NCBI GenBank assembly: GCA_023416965.1
Contig: JAEZGJ010000080.1
Location: forward strand, 1-64,000
DNA: 64,000 nucleotides
Source of the DNA: Pseudomonadota bacterium
GTDB lineage: Bacteria > Pseudomonadota > Alphaproteobacteria > Rhizobiales > Phreatobacteraceae
Direction of reading: 5' to 3'
The position numbers and the translations under genes were made by a program. Below, piece after piece: positions 8,330 to 17,573 of the stretch. Position 1 is the stretch's first letter; every line of letters starts with the position of its first letter. Below the pieces are notes generated by a model. It was not told where the DNA came from, did no database searches, and was given only the letters and a program-made list of their open reading frames with translations.

Positions 8330-8746
8330 ATGCGGCGAGCGGTGAGAGCGATCGTCGTCGCCGGGGCCGCGCTGGCGGTTGCCGGTTGCGTCACCGCCTC
8401 AGGCCCGTCCTGCCCGCCCGGTGGAAGCGACCGTCTCGTCGCGGACCTCCTGTTCGGCCGCAAGATCGGCGACGCGGTCGGCGTCAGCGAACAGGCATTC
8501 GGTCGTTTCGTCGACCGCGAGATCACACCACGCTTTCCCGCCGGCCTCACCATCACCGACAGCCGCGGCCAGTACCGCCACGGGGACGGGCGGATCGTGC
8601 GTGAGCCGGGCAAGGTGGTCACCATCGTCCTTGGCGACGAGGCGCGCGACCTGCCGCGCCTGGCCGAAGTCGCGGCCGCCTACCGCCGGCAGTTCCGGCA
8701 GGAATCGGTGGGCGTCGTGACGCGCCGCGCCTGCGTGGCCTTCTGA
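8330..8746 (+). CDS. DUF3574 lipoprotein
   Basis: The 138-residue product has a lipoprotein signal with lipobox AVAGC followed by a domain matching DUF3574. The hallmarks are DLLFGRKIGD, EITPRFPAGLT, a GQYRHGDG turn and QESVGVV near the end. Members are small alphaproteobacterial envelope proteins of unknown role. It begins five bases after the receiver gene, so it belongs to the kinase-receiver operon or is read through from it. A TTG three codons upstream is possible, but the ATG at 8330 fits the signal peptide. Confidence 0.75.
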   Translation: MRRAVRAIVVAGAALAVAGCVTASGPSCPPGGSDRLVADLLFGRKIGDAVGVSEQAFGRFVDREITPRFPAGLTITDSRGQYRHGDGRIVREPGKVVTIVLGDEARDLPRLAEVAAAYRRQFRQESVGVVTRRACVAF

Positions 8747-8782
8747 CCGGTTGAACGGCGGCGGCCAAGGGAGCTAGATCGG

Positions 8783-9703
8783 ATGGACATGAAGACACAG
8801 AACGCGCCGCGCCCCGACCCGTCCCCCCTGCCGCCCGACCTCTCCGACCGCAAGGTGAAGGCCCGCGGCTGGTTCGAGGCGCTGCGCGACGACATCTGCG
8901 CCCGCTTCGAGGCGCTGGAGGACGAACTCCCCGGCTCCTCCGAGCCGGCAGGCCGCTTCCGCCGCAAGCCCTGGATCCGCACGGACCATACCGGCGCCGA
9001 CGGCGGCGGCGGCGTCATGAGCATGATGGCGGGCCGCGTCTTCGAGAAGGTCGGCGTCCATTGCTCGACCGTCTTTGGCGAGTTCGCGCCCGAGTTCCGC
9101 GGCCAGATTCCCGGTGCCGGCGAGGATCCCCGCTTCTTCGCCACCGGCATCTCGCTCATCGCCCATCCGGTGAACCCCAACGTGCCGGCGGTGCACATGA
9201 ACACCCGTCTCGTCGCCACCAGCCGCATGTGGTTCGGAGGCGGCGCCGACCTGACCCCCGTCCTCGACCGCCGCCGCACCCAGACCGATCCGGACACGCT
9301 GGCCTTCCACGCCGCCATGCAGGGCGCCTGCGAGGGCCACGAGGTCGCCGACTACGCCCGCTACAAGGCCTGGTGCGACGACTATTTCTACCTGCCGCAC
9401 CGCAAGGAGCCGCGCGGCATCGGCGGCATCTTCTTCGACTATCTCGACAGCGGCGACCGCGACGCCGATTTCGCCTTTACCCGGGATGTCGGCCGCGCCT
9501 TCGCCGACATCTATCCGGCCCTCGTGCGCCGCAATTTCACGACGCCCTGGACCGAGGCCGACCGCGAGGAACAGCTCGTCCGCCGCGGACGCTATGTCGA
9601 GTTCAACCTCCTTCATGACCGCGGCACCGTCTTCGGCCTGAAGACGGGCGGCAACGTGGAGAGCATCCTCTCCTCCCTGCCGCCGGTGGTGAAATGGCCG
9701 TGA
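8783..9703 (+). CDS. hemF: Oxygen-dependent coproporphyrinogen III oxidase
   Basis: The 306-residue protein matches HemF throughout: [58 protein letters not shown] and the C-terminal block [12 protein letters not shown]...LSSLPP. HemF carries out the oxidative decarboxylation of coproporphyrinogen III to protoporphyrinogen IX with O2, in the cytosol, in haem biosynthesis. Its length is normal for the family. GGGAG lies 8 bases before the ATG. Its last ten bases overlap the start of a ThDP-enzyme gene. The oxygen-dependent isozyme indicates aerobic growth. Confidence 0.97.
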   Translation: MDMKTQNAPRPDPSPLPPDLSDRKVKARGWFEALRDDICARFEALEDELPGSSEPAGRFRRKPWIRTDHTGADGGGGVMSMMAGRVFEKVGVHCSTVFGEFAPEFRGQIPGAGEDPRFFATGISLIAHPVNPNVPAVHMNTRLVATSRMWFGGGADLTPVLDRRRTQTDPDTLAFHAAMQGACEGHEVADYARYKAWCDDYFYLPHRKEPRGIGGIFFDYLDSGDRDADFAFTRDVGRAFADIYPALVRRNFTTPWTEADREEQLVRRGRYVEFNLLHDRGTVFGLKTGGNVESILSSLPPVVKWP

Positions 9704-11346
9704 AAAGCCCCATGACGGGCGGCGAGGCCATCGTCGCGGGCCTCCTCGCCAACGGTGTGGACACGGTCTTCGGCCTGCCCGGCGCGCAGATGTATCCGCT
9801 TTTCGATGCCTTGGCCCGCAATGCCGACCGCATCCGCACGGTCGGCGCCCGCCACGAACAGGCCTGCGGCTACATGGCCTTCGGCTATGGCCGCTCCACC
9901 GGCAGGCCGGGCGTCTATTCCGTCGTGCCGGGGCCGGGCCTGCTCAACACCACGGCGGCGCTCGCCACCGGCTGGGGCTGCAACACGCCGATGGTCTGCC
10001 TCACCGGGCAGATTCCCTCCGCCTTCATCGGCCGGCGGCGCGGCCATCTCCACGAGGTCGCCGACCAGCTCGGCACGCTGCGTTCGCTCGTCAAATGGGC
10101 GGAGCGGATCGAGCGGCCGGCCGATGCGCCCGGCCTCGTTGCCGAGGCCTTCCGCCAGGCCCAGTCGGGCCGGCCGGGGCCGGTGGCGCTCGAAATGGCC
10201 TGGGACGTGATGGCGGGATCGGAGGACGTGCCGGAGGCGCAAGCGGCGGTTCTCGACGCGCTGCCGAAGCCGGATGCCATGGCCCTGTCCCACGCCGCCA
10301 ACCTGATCCGCGCCGCCCGCTGCCCCATCATCATGACCGGCTCCGGCGCCCAGGACGCGGCGGCCGCCGTCGCCCTCCTCGCCGAGCGCATCGGCGCCCC
10401 CGTGACGGCCTTCCGCGGCGGCCGCGGCGTCGTCGACGAGGCGGGCCCCTGGGGGCTTTCCTCCTATGCCGCCTTCCGCCTCTGGGAGCAGTGCGACCTC
10501 GTCGTCGCCATCGGCACCCGGCTCGAAATGCCCACCATGCGCTGGGCCAACATGATGGAGGTCGCGACCCGCCTCGACGGCGGCCGCAAGCTCGTCCGCA
10601 TCGACATCGATCCCGAGGAGATGGGGCGCCTCGAGGCCGACGCGCCCCTCGTCGCCGACAGCCGCGCGGCGGTCCTGGCGCTGATCGAGGCGCTCGTCGG
10701 CCACCGTCCCGTCGACAACCGCGCGGCGATCGAGGCAGCCCGCGCCGCGGCCGCCGAGGCCGTCCGCGTCGTCCAGCCGGAGATGGATTATCTCGACGTC
10801 ATCCGTGACGTGCTGCCCGTCGAGGGCCTCCTGGTCGAGGAGCTCTGCCAGGCCGGCTTCGCCAGCTATTTCGGCTATCCGGTCCGCCGCCCCCGCACCT
10901 ATGTCTCGACGGGCTTCCAGGGGACGCTCGGCTACGGTTTCCAGACGGCGCTGGGCGTCAAGGTCGCCCATCCCGACAGGCCGGTCGTCTCCATCACCGG
11001 CGACGGCGGCTTCCTGTTCGGCGTGCAGGAGCTCGCCACCGCCGTGCAATACGGCATCGGGCTCGTCACCATCGTCTTCAACAATCAGGCCTACGGCAAT
11101 GTCCGCCGCGACCAGGAGACCCGCTACGGCAACAGGCTGATCGGCGCGGATCTGGTGAACCCTGACTTTCCAGCTCTGGCGAAGGCCTTCGGGGTGGACG
11201 GCGTCAGCGTCGGCTCGCCGGAGGAATTGCGGCCGGTCCTCGCCGCGGCCCTGGTCAGGGGAGCCCCGGCGCTGATCGAGGTGAGTGTCGCCCGCGGATC
11301 GGAGGCGTCCCCCTGGCCCTTCATCCATCCCGTGAAAGCCTATTGA
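9694..11346 (+). CDS. Thiamine-diphosphate-dependent enzyme, acetolactate-synthase-like
   Basis: This 550-residue protein has the three domains of the ThDP decarboxylase/synthase superfamily. An N-terminal PYR domain has the cofactor-activating Glu in [12 protein letters not shown] central domain spans about 190-330. The C-terminal PP domain carries the Mg-ThDP motif GDGGFLFG...NNQAYGN. It groups by eye with IlvB-like enzymes, but no small subunit gene is adjacent, so acetolactate synthesis cannot be assumed; benzoylformate decarboxylase-, glyoxylate carboligase- or sulfoacetaldehyde-type chemistry is possible. The ATG overlaps the hemF stop region, so it is translationally coupled to haem synthesis without an obvious reason. 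Confidence 0.85.
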   Translation: MAVKSPMTGGEAIVAGLLANGVDTVFGLPGAQMYPLFDALARNADRIRTVGARHEQACGYMAFGYGRSTGRPGVYSVVPGPGLLNTTAALATGWGCNTPMVCLTGQIPSAFIGRRRGHLHEVADQLGTLRSLVKWAERIERPADAPGLVAEAFRQAQSGRPGPVALEMAWDVMAGSEDVPEAQAAVLDALPKPDAMALSHAANLIRAARCPIIMTGSGAQDAAAAVALLAERIGAPVTAFRGGRGVVDEAGPWGLSSYAAFRLWEQCDLVVAIGTRLEMPTMRWANMMEVATRLDGGRKLVRIDIDPEEMGRLEADAPLVADSRAAVLALIEALVGHRPVDNRAAIEAARAAAAEAVRVVQPEMDYLDVIRDVLPVEGLLVEELCQAGFASYFGYPVRRPRTYVSTGFQGTLGYGFQTALGVKVAHPDRPVVSITGDGGFLFGVQELATAVQYGIGLVTIVFNNQAYGNVRRDQETRYGNRLIGADLVNPDFPALAKAFGVDGVSVGSPEELRPVLAAALVRGAPALIEVSVARGSEASPWPFIHPVKAY

Positions 11347-11497
11347 CGGGGAACCCCGCCCGGCCGGCCGCCTCGCTAGCATATCGGCGTGAAAACCTAC
11401 AATAGGAAAATTATCATTGACGCGACCGCGCGCCGTTGATATGGTGCCGCCTTCGTGCAGTGATAGGCGCAATGAAAAAGGGCGGGAGGGGATGACC

Positions 11498-12454
11498 ATG
11501 GATCGCAGGCATTTCATCGCGGGTGCGGCTCTGACCCCCCTCGCCGCCCGCATGGCCGGGGCCCAGTCCGGCCCGCTGCGCTTCGTCTTCCCCTTCGCCG
11601 CGGGCGGGGCAGGGGACGCGCTGACCCGCATCGTCGCCGACGAGGTGGGCCGGGCGCTGAACGAGACGGCGATCGTCGAGGCCCGCCCCGGCGCCGGCGG
11701 CCAGATCGGCACCCAGGCCGTCACCAATGCCGCGCCGGACGGCCGAACCCTGCTGCTCACGCCGATCGCCCCGGTGGTGATCCACCCGATCGTCTTCCCG
11801 CAGCTGCCCTACGATCCGTTCAAGGATCTCGCCCCCGTCAGCCTCGTGACCACCTTCGACTTCGCCCTCGCCATCCATCCGGACACGCCGGCGAAGACCC
11901 TCGCCGAACTCGTCGCCTGGCTGAAGCAGGACCCGCGCCGCGGCACCTACGGCTCGCCCGGCGTCGGCAACCTGCCGCATTTCTTCGGCGCACTCCTCGC
12001 CGAGAAGATCGGCGTGCCGCTGCAGCACGCGCCCTATCGCGGGTCGGCTCCCGCGCTCACCGACCTCGTCGCCGGCCAGGTGCCGATGGTCATCACCACC
12101 ACCTCGGACGTGACCGAACTGGCGAAGGGCGGCCGCATCCGCATCCTCGCCGTCTCCGGCCGGGAGCGTTCGCCCTTCCTGCCCGACGTGCCGACCTTCA
12201 CCGAGGCGGGGGTCCCCATCACCGGCGGCGCCTGGTACGGGCTCTTCACCCGCGCCGGCTCTCCGCCCGACATGGTCGCGCGCGTCAGCCGCGCCGTCAT
12301 GGCGGCGATGCGCGATCCCGGCGTGAAGGAGAAGGTGCTGCGCCTGTCCATGGTGCCGACGGGGTCGACCCCGGAGGAGCTGGCCCGCATCCAGCGGGAG
12401 GACAACGAGGCCTGGACCCCGGCGGTGAAGGCCTCGGGCTTCAAGCCATCCTAG
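11498..12454 (+). CDS. Bug-family (TctC) periplasmic solute-binding protein
   Basis: ATG 11498 has GGGAGG eight bases upstream. The 318-residue product begins with a twin-Arg-containing signal (MDRRHFIAGAAL) cleaved near AGAQS. It shows the Bug/TctC fold markers FVFPFAAGGAGDALTR, VEARPGAGGQIG and the late SGRERSPFLPDVPTF region. Bug proteins bind carboxylates for tripartite tricarboxylate transporters, but no TctA/TctB genes are near. Orphan Bug proteins are extremely common and their ligands are usually unknown. An AT-rich stretch just upstream (about 11390-11420) probably holds its promoter. A sulfatase gene follows after a palindromic repeat. Confidence 0.88.
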   Translation: MDRRHFIAGAALTPLAARMAGAQSGPLRFVFPFAAGGAGDALTRIVADEVGRALNETAIVEARPGAGGQIGTQAVTNAAPDGRTLLLTPIAPVVIHPIVFPQLPYDPFKDLAPVSLVTTFDFALAIHPDTPAKTLAELVAWLKQDPRRGTYGSPGVGNLPHFFGALLAEKIGVPLQHAPYRGSAPALTDLVAGQVPMVITTTSDVTELAKGGRIRILAVSGRERSPFLPDVPTFTEAGVPITGGAWYGLFTRAGSPPDMVARVSRAVMAAMRDPGVKEKVLRLSMVPTGSTPEELARIQREDNEAWTPAVKASGFKPS

Positions 12455-12461
12455 GAGAAGA

Positions 12462-12613
12462 GGCCCCACCCTTACCCTCCCCTCTGGCGAGGGGAGGGGA
12501 CTACCGCGTCGAGCCTCCGGCCGAAGGTCGTACCTGGCACGGCGGTTCAGGATACCCGGAACGCTGTAGTCCCCCTCTCCTCGCGCCAGCGAGGGGAGGG
12601 TGAGGGTGGGGCC
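12462..12613. repeat. GC-rich intergenic palindromic element, copy 1
   Basis: The outer arms at 12462-12484 and 12591-12613 are 23-base inverted repeats with one mismatch (GGCCCCACCCTTACCC... against its complement). A second nested inverted pair lies inside (GCGAGGGGAGGGGACTAC near 12488 against GTAGTCCCCCTCTCC near 12566). The same outer arms recur at 40233-40390 and 58907-59056. It sits between two plus-strand genes and may act as a terminator or as an mRNA-processing structure. Confidence 0.8.
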
Positions 12614-12651
12614 TTCGGAGATCGCACGAAGCCCACACGGAACGACTTCAC

Positions 12652-14283
12652 ATGCCGCACGCCGCCAAGAACGTCCTATTCATCATGTGCGACCAGCTCA
12701 GGTTCGATTACCTCGGCTGCTACGGCCATCCGCGGCTGAAGACCCCGAACATCGACGCCCTCGCCGCCCGCGGCGTCCGCTTCACCGGGGCCTATGTGCA
12801 GTCGCCGGTCTGCGGCCCCTCCCGCATGAGCTATTACACCGGCCGCTACATGCGCTCGCACGGCTCCAACTGGAACAACTTCCCGCTGCGCATCGGCGAG
12901 CCGACGCTTGGCCAGCACCTCAAGGCCCTCGGCGTGCGCAACGTGCTCGTCGGCAAGACACACATGACCGCCGACGATGAGGGCATGGAGCGGCTCGGCA
13001 TTCCGAAGGGGTCGGTCATCGGGGTGGAGGCGGCGCAATGCGGCTTCGAGCCCTATGAGCGCGACGACGGACTACATCCCTCGCGCCCCGGCGCGCCGCG
13101 CCCGGCTTACGACAAATATCTCGAGGAGCACGGCTTTCCCGCCCGCAACCCCTGGGAGGACCGGGCCAATTCCGGGGTCGGACCTGACGGTGAGAAGCAG
13201 AACGGCTGGCTGCTCGCCCATGCCGACAAGGAGGCGAACGTCCCGGAGGAGCACTCCGAGACGCCCTACATGACCCGCCGCGCCATGGACTTCATCCGCG
13301 AGGCGAAGGAGGACGGGCGCCCGTGGTGCCTGCATCTCTCCTACATCAAGCCGCACTGGCCCTATATCGCGCCGGCGCCCTACCACGACATGTTCACGGA
13401 AGCGGACGTCCAGCCGGCCATCCGCTCCGACGGCGAGAAGCAGAACCCACATCCGGTCTATGGCGCCTTCATGGACATGCGGGTCTCGCGCAACTTCTCC
13501 CGCGAGGAGGTCCGCCGCCGCGTCATCCCCGCCTATATGGGCCTCATCAGGCAGATCGACGACCAGCTCGGCGTGCTGTTCAAATTCCTCGACGACGAGG
13601 GACTGACGGACAAGACCATGATCGTCTTCACCTCCGACCACGGCGACTATCTCGGCGACCACTGGCTCGGCGAGAAGGACCTCTTCCACGAGGTCTCCGT
13701 GAAGGTGCCGCTCATCGTCGTCGATCCCTCGCCGGAGGCGGATGCTGCCCGCGGCACCACCTGCGACGCCCTGGTGGAGGCCATCGACCTCGCGCCCACC
13801 TTCATCGAGCATTTCGGCGGCGAGGTGCCGCGCCACATCGTCGAGGGCCGGTCGCTCAAACCCCTGCTGCGCGGCGAGAAGCCGCCCGGCTGGCGGCAGG
13901 TGGCGATCTCCGAATACGACTATTCCATGCTCGACAGCCGCCGCACCCTCGGCCGCGCCCCGGACGAATGCCGCCTGTTCATGGTCTTCGACGGGCGGTT
14001 CAAATATGTTCACGCGCCGGGCTTCCGGCCGATGCTCTGGGACCTCGCCACCGACCCGAACGAATATCGCGACCTCGGCGACGATCCCGATTTCGCCGCC
14101 GAGCGCGAGCGCCTGAAGGAGCACCTGCTCGCCTGGGCGCTGACCGACCACAACCGCATCACCATGTCCGACGCCACCATCGAGACCTATGGCCCGGCGC
14201 GGCAGATGCGCGGCGGCATCCTCATCGGCTACTGGGACGAGGCTGAGGTCGCGGAGGCGAGGAAGGCCTACGGCATCGAGTGA
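12652..14283 (+). CDS. Sulfatase-superfamily hydrolase (aryl sulfatase or phosphonate monoester hydrolase)
   Basis: The 543-residue protein belongs to the alkaline-phosphatase/sulfatase superfamily. C54 in SPVCGPSRMS fits the C-x-P-S-R signature in which Cys is converted to formylglycine, the catalytic nucleophile. Metal ligands are visible in FIMCDQLRFDYLG near the N-terminus and in FTSDHGDYLGDHWLGEKD near residue 325. The adjacent TGRYMRSHGSNWNNFPL block and overall length fit the phosphonate monoester hydrolase/arylsulfatase branch. No signal peptide is seen, so it is probably cytosolic. Upstream lies an orphan Bug binding protein, which might supply its substrate. The exact substrate is unknown. 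Confidence 0.85.
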   Translation: MPHAAKNVLFIMCDQLRFDYLGCYGHPRLKTPNIDALAARGVRFTGAYVQSPVCGPSRMSYYTGRYMRSHGSNWNNFPLRIGEPTLGQHLKALGVRNVLVGKTHMTADDEGMERLGIPKGSVIGVEAAQCGFEPYERDDGLHPSRPGAPRPAYDKYLEEHGFPARNPWEDRANSGVGPDGEKQNGWLLAHADKEANVPEEHSETPYMTRRAMDFIREAKEDGRPWCLHLSYIKPHWPYIAPAPYHDMFTEADVQPAIRSDGEKQNPHPVYGAFMDMRVSRNFSREEVRRRVIPAYMGLIRQIDDQLGVLFKFLDDEGLTDKTMIVFTSDHGDYLGDHWLGEKDLFHEVSVKVPLIVVDPSPEADAARGTTCDALVEAIDLAPTFIEHFGGEVPRHIVEGRSLKPLLRGEKPPGWRQVAISEYDYSMLDSRRTLGRAPDECRLFMVFDGRFKYVHAPGFRPMLWDLATDPNEYRDLGDDPDFAAERERLKEHLLAWALTDHNRITMSDATIETYGPARQMRGGILIGYWDEAEVAEARKAYGIE

Positions 14284-14359
14284 CCGAGCCGCGCGCCGCG
14301 GCTTGCCAAGCGGTCGCGGCGGGGCTCCAATACCAGCCCCGCCCCAGGACGCGCTGCCC

Positions 14360-15637
14360 GTGAGTCTCGATTTCGCGCCCCATCCGCTGCGACGGCAGGT
14401 CCTCGACGAACTGCACGCTCGGCCGTTCCAGCTGGTGGAGACGCCGCGACGGGTGCTGCTCCACGCCTTTGCGACCGCCGATCTGCCCGTGGTGCAGGAA
14501 CGCGCGGCGCTCGCTGCCTGGTGCAACGCCACCGGTGCGGCGCGCCCCGACGAGGGCGCCAATTTCCACCGCGCCGTCTTTCCCACCGCGCGCCTGCGCT
14601 GGGAGCGCCACAGCGAGTTCTCCACCTATGGCTGGGACGTGCCGGCGCCCGGAGACGATCCCTTCCACTGGCCGCTGCCGCAGCCGACGCCGGTCGGCGC
14701 GGCCGTGGCGGCGCCCGGTCCTCTCCTCGTCGCCATCGACCTCGCTCTCGTCCGCGAGGAGGCGCTGGGGGCGGACTGGCAAGGCCTCTTCGACCCGGCC
14801 TCGCTCTGCGTCTCCGGCGCCATGGACGGCGCCGCCACCATCGCCACCGACTTCCGCCAGGACGCCCGCGGCTATACCCGCATCCTCGTCGTCGACCACA
14901 CGCTGACCCCCGCGGCGGCGGGCGCGCTGGTGCAGCGGCTCCTCGAGGTCGAGACCTATCGCTGCTTCGCCCTGCTCGGCCTGCCGGAGGCGCAACGCAT
15001 GGGGCCGATCATCGGCCGGATCGAGCGCGAACTCGTCGCCGTGGCAGGGCGGATGAAGACCGCCACGGGGCTCGAGAGCAATGCCGCCCTCCTCGACACG
15101 CTGGTGGCGCAGGCCGCCGAGCTGGAGGCGGAGGCCGCATTGTCGAGCTTCCGCTTCGGTGCCACCCGCGCCTACGAGGCGCTGGTGCGCTCGCGCCTCG
15201 CGGTCATCGGCGAGGTGCCGGTCGAGGGCCATTCCACCTGGGCGGCCTTCCTCGACCGCCGCTTCGCCCCCGCCATGCGCACCTGCCAGACGGCGGCCGA
15301 CCGCCAGGCGGAGCTGTCGCAGAAGCTCACCCGCGCCGCCAACCTGCTGCGCACCCGCGTCGACATCGCCCTCGAACAGCAGAACCGGGCGCTGCTCGAG
15401 ACCATGTCCGAGCGCGGCCGCCTGCAGCTGCGCCTGCAGCAGACGGTTGAGGGCCTCTCCATCGCCGCCGTCTCCTATTACGTGCTCGGCCTGCTCGGCT
15501 ATCTCTTCAAGGGCGGCAAGGATGCCGGCGTCCTGCCCTTCGAGCCGACGGTGGCGACCGCGGCGGTGCTACCCTTCGTGGTGATCGTCATGGCCCTCAT
15601 CGTCCGGCGCATCCGCAGCCGCCATCGTGACGACTGA
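14360..15637 (+). CDS. DUF3422 membrane-anchored protein
   Basis: The start is taken as GTG 14360 (VSLDFAPHPLRRQVLDELHA), which begins where DUF3422 proteins normally begin; the open frame upstream of it has unrelated composition. The 425-residue product has a long soluble N-terminal part and a coiled-coil-like helical section (about 285-370). Two C-terminal transmembrane helices follow (AAVSYYVLGLLGYLF and AAVLPFVVIVMALIV) and a basic tail (RRIRSRHRDD). This is the standard DUF3422 arrangement, resembling CorA-like topology, but the role is not established. It starts 76 bases after the sulfatase stop. Confidence 0.85.
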   Translation: MSLDFAPHPLRRQVLDELHARPFQLVETPRRVLLHAFATADLPVVQERAALAAWCNATGAARPDEGANFHRAVFPTARLRWERHSEFSTYGWDVPAPGDDPFHWPLPQPTPVGAAVAAPGPLLVAIDLALVREEALGADWQGLFDPASLCVSGAMDGAATIATDFRQDARGYTRILVVDHTLTPAAAGALVQRLLEVETYRCFALLGLPEAQRMGPIIGRIERELVAVAGRMKTATGLESNAALLDTLVAQAAELEAEAALSSFRFGATRAYEALVRSRLAVIGEVPVEGHSTWAAFLDRRFAPAMRTCQTAADRQAELSQKLTRAANLLRTRVDIALEQQNRALLETMSERGRLQLRLQQTVEGLSIAAVSYYVLGLLGYLFKGGKDAGVLPFEPTVATAAVLPFVVIVMALIVRRIRSRHRDD

Positions 15638-15724
15638 CGGCATGGCAGGGGCGCGGCGCGTGGCCGTTCCCGCGCCACCGCCACCGCCCTAGAACTGCGG
15701 CGTCGCCCGCCCCGGAGGATCACC

Positions 15725-16705
15725 ATGGACATTGTGAAGCTCGGCCGCACCGGCCTCGACGTCTCCCGCCTCTGCCTCGGCTGCATGACCTATGGCGCGC
15801 CCGACATGGGCGCCCACCCCTGGTCCATGGGCGAGACCGAGAGCCGCCCCTTCATCAGACGGGCTCTCGACCTCGGCATCAACTTCTTCGACACCGCCAA
15901 CATCTATTCGCTCGGCTCCTCGGAGGAGATCGTCGGCAAGGCGCTGAAGGACATGGCGAAGCGCGACGACATCGTCATCGCCACCAAGGTGTTCAACCGC
16001 ATGCGCCCGGGGCCGAACGGCGCCGGCCTGTCGCGCAAGGCGATCATGACCGAGATCGACCATTCGCTGCGCCGCCTCGGCACCGACTACGTCGACCTCT
16101 ACCAGATCCACCGCTTCGACTACGACACGCCGATCGAGGAGACGCTGGAGGCGCTCCACGACGTCGTGAAGGCCGGCAAGGCCCGCTATATCGGCGCCTC
16201 GTCCATGAGCGCCTGGCGTTTCATGAAGATGCTGAAGACCGCCGAGACCAACGGCTGGACGCGCTTTTCCACCATGCAGAACTACGTGAACCTGCTCTAC
16301 CGCGAGGAGGAGCGCGAGATGCTGCCGCTCTGCCGCGAGGAGGGCGTCGGCGTGATCCCCTGGAGCCCGCTCGCCCGCGGCCGCCTCACCCGCGACTGGG
16401 AGGAGGGCAGCGCCCGCGCCGAGACCGACGAGTTCGGCAAGACGCTCTATGCGGCGACGGCGGATGCCGACCGCAAGGTGGTGGAGGCCGTGGCGAAGGT
16501 CGCCAAGGCCCGCGGTATTCCCCGGGCGCAGGTCGCGCTCGCCTGGGTCCTGCAGAAGCCGGGCATCACCGCGCCCATCGTCGGCGCCAGCAAGATGAGC
16601 CATCTCGACGACGCGGTGGCTGCGCTCTCCGTCAGGCTCACGGCCGAGGAAATCGCCACGATGGAGGCGGCCTACGTGCCGCACGCGGTGGTGGGATTCA
16701 AGTAA
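15725..16705 (+). CDS. Aldo/keto reductase
   Basis: The 326-residue protein is a TIM-barrel aldo/keto reductase. Visible markers are LGCMTYG near the N-terminus and the catalytic tetrad region: D50-N-Y55 in FFDTANIYSLG, Lys in VIATKVF and His in YQIHRFD. The NADP-binding end is at GASKMSHLDDAV. It reduces aldehydes or ketones with NADPH in the cytosol; the substrate cannot be read from sequence. CCGGAGGATCACC precedes the ATG. It looks monocistronic and converges on the NIPSNAP-cupin-oxidase operon. Confidence 0.92.
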   Translation: MDIVKLGRTGLDVSRLCLGCMTYGAPDMGAHPWSMGETESRPFIRRALDLGINFFDTANIYSLGSSEEIVGKALKDMAKRDDIVIATKVFNRMRPGPNGAGLSRKAIMTEIDHSLRRLGTDYVDLYQIHRFDYDTPIEETLEALHDVVKAGKARYIGASSMSAWRFMKMLKTAETNGWTRFSTMQNYVNLLYREEEREMLPLCREEGVGVIPWSPLARGRLTRDWEEGSARAETDEFGKTLYAATADADRKVVEAVAKVAKARGIPRAQVALAWVLQKPGITAPIVGASKMSHLDDAVAALSVRLTAEEIATMEAAYVPHAVVGFK

Positions 16706-16738
16706 GGCGAGGGGGAGGCGGCCTTGGTGTCTTGCCCC

Positions 16739-17053
16739 TCACCGCAACGGCGAGAACCGCGTCGGCCGCAAGAACCTGACGTGCTGAGTCTCCACCAGGC
16801 CCTTCACCCGCGCGAGGTAGTTCTGCCAGCGCGGGTCGGCCATCATCCGGTCGCGGCGGGCGAGCCGGTCATCGAGGCTCTCGTAGGACCACCAGGCGAC
16901 GACGTGGTTGAGCTCCGCCGTCTCCGAGGTGAAATAGCCGTGGAACGTGCCGAGCAGCTCCTTCTGGATGGGAAGGCCGTGCTCCTCGTAGAGGCCGATG
17001 AATTCCGCCACGTGGCCGGTCTTGATGCGGTAGTCGCGCTCCTCGACGATCAT
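16739..17053 (-). CDS. NIPSNAP-family protein
   Basis: From ATG 17053 (MIVEERDYRIKTG) the product is 104 residues and matches the NIPSNAP/ABM-like ferredoxin-fold domain: LYEEHGLPIQKELLGT, YFTSETAELNHVVAWWSYE and DDRLARRDRMMADPRW. These small proteins are dimeric alpha/beta folds without a settled function, often encoded beside catabolic enzymes. It is the last gene of a minus-strand operon, four bases after the cupin stop. The frame extends ten codons upstream, but the chosen Met has AGGCTGAGG before it. Confidence 0.85.
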   Translation of the reverse strand: MIVEERDYRIKTGHVAEFIGLYEEHGLPIQKELLGTFHGYFTSETAELNHVVAWWSYESLDDRLARRDRMMADPRWQNYLARVKGLVETQHVRFLRPTRFSPLR

Positions 17054-17057
17054 TGCC

Positions 17058-17570
17058 TCAGCCTTTCGGGTTGTGGCTGGCATCCGCCCAGCCGAAGACG
17101 GTGCGCTTCTCGATCTCGGCGACGTCGGCGGGGCGCGGGAAGGGCTCCGGCGCCGGCTGTCCCGGCACCCGCTCGCGGCCGATGGCGGCGAAGAAGTCCT
17201 CGAGCCCGCCCGGCATCAGGAACCAGACGAAGGTCATCGGCTCCGGCCCCGGATTGACGAAGCCGTGCTTGCGGTCGCGGCCGATGAAGACGGTGGAGCC
17301 GGCTTCCATCGGGATGTCCTCGCCGTCGATCCGGGCGAAGCCCTTGCCCGCCGTGAGGTGGATCACCTCCTCGTGGCGGTCGTGGGTGTGTTCGCGGATG
17401 TGGCAGCCGGGCGCCACCGTCTGTGTCCCCATGGCGAAGCGGTTCTCGGACTGAACCGTCTTCGGGTTGAGGATGCAGCGCACGAAGCCGTTGGCCGGCA
17501 CCGGCTGCCAGTAGGACGGGCTCTCCTCAGGTCCGAAGACCTTGACCTCGCCGGGCACGGGCGCGCTCAT
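17058..17570 (-). CDS. Cupin-domain protein
   Basis: The 170-residue protein holds one cupin barrel. Motif 1 is HIREHTHDRHEEVIHLTAG, giving likely metal ligands (two or three His and a Glu); motif 2 is near FIGRDRKHGFVNPGPEP. Single-domain cupins with intact metal ligands are often dioxygenases, isomerases or ligand-binding proteins. The gene lies three bases after the upstream oxidase stop and four before the NIPSNAP gene, so it is co-transcribed and probably acts on the oxidase product. The exact reaction is unknown. Confidence 0.85.
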   Translation of the reverse strand: MSAPVPGEVKVFGPEESPSYWQPVPANGFVRCILNPKTVQSENRFAMGTQTVAPGCHIREHTHDRHEEVIHLTAGKGFARIDGEDIPMEAGSTVFIGRDRKHGFVNPGPEPMTFVWFLMPGGLEDFFAAIGRERVPGQPAPEPFPRPADVAEIEKRTVFGWADASHNPKG

Positions 17571-17573
17571 GAC

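Noticed and set aside
9613..11760. Minus-strand open frame of about 715 codons opposite hemF and the ThDP enzyme.
   Set aside because: The plus strand carries two clear enzymes there; the antisense translation is Gly/Asp/Arg-rich without recognisable features.
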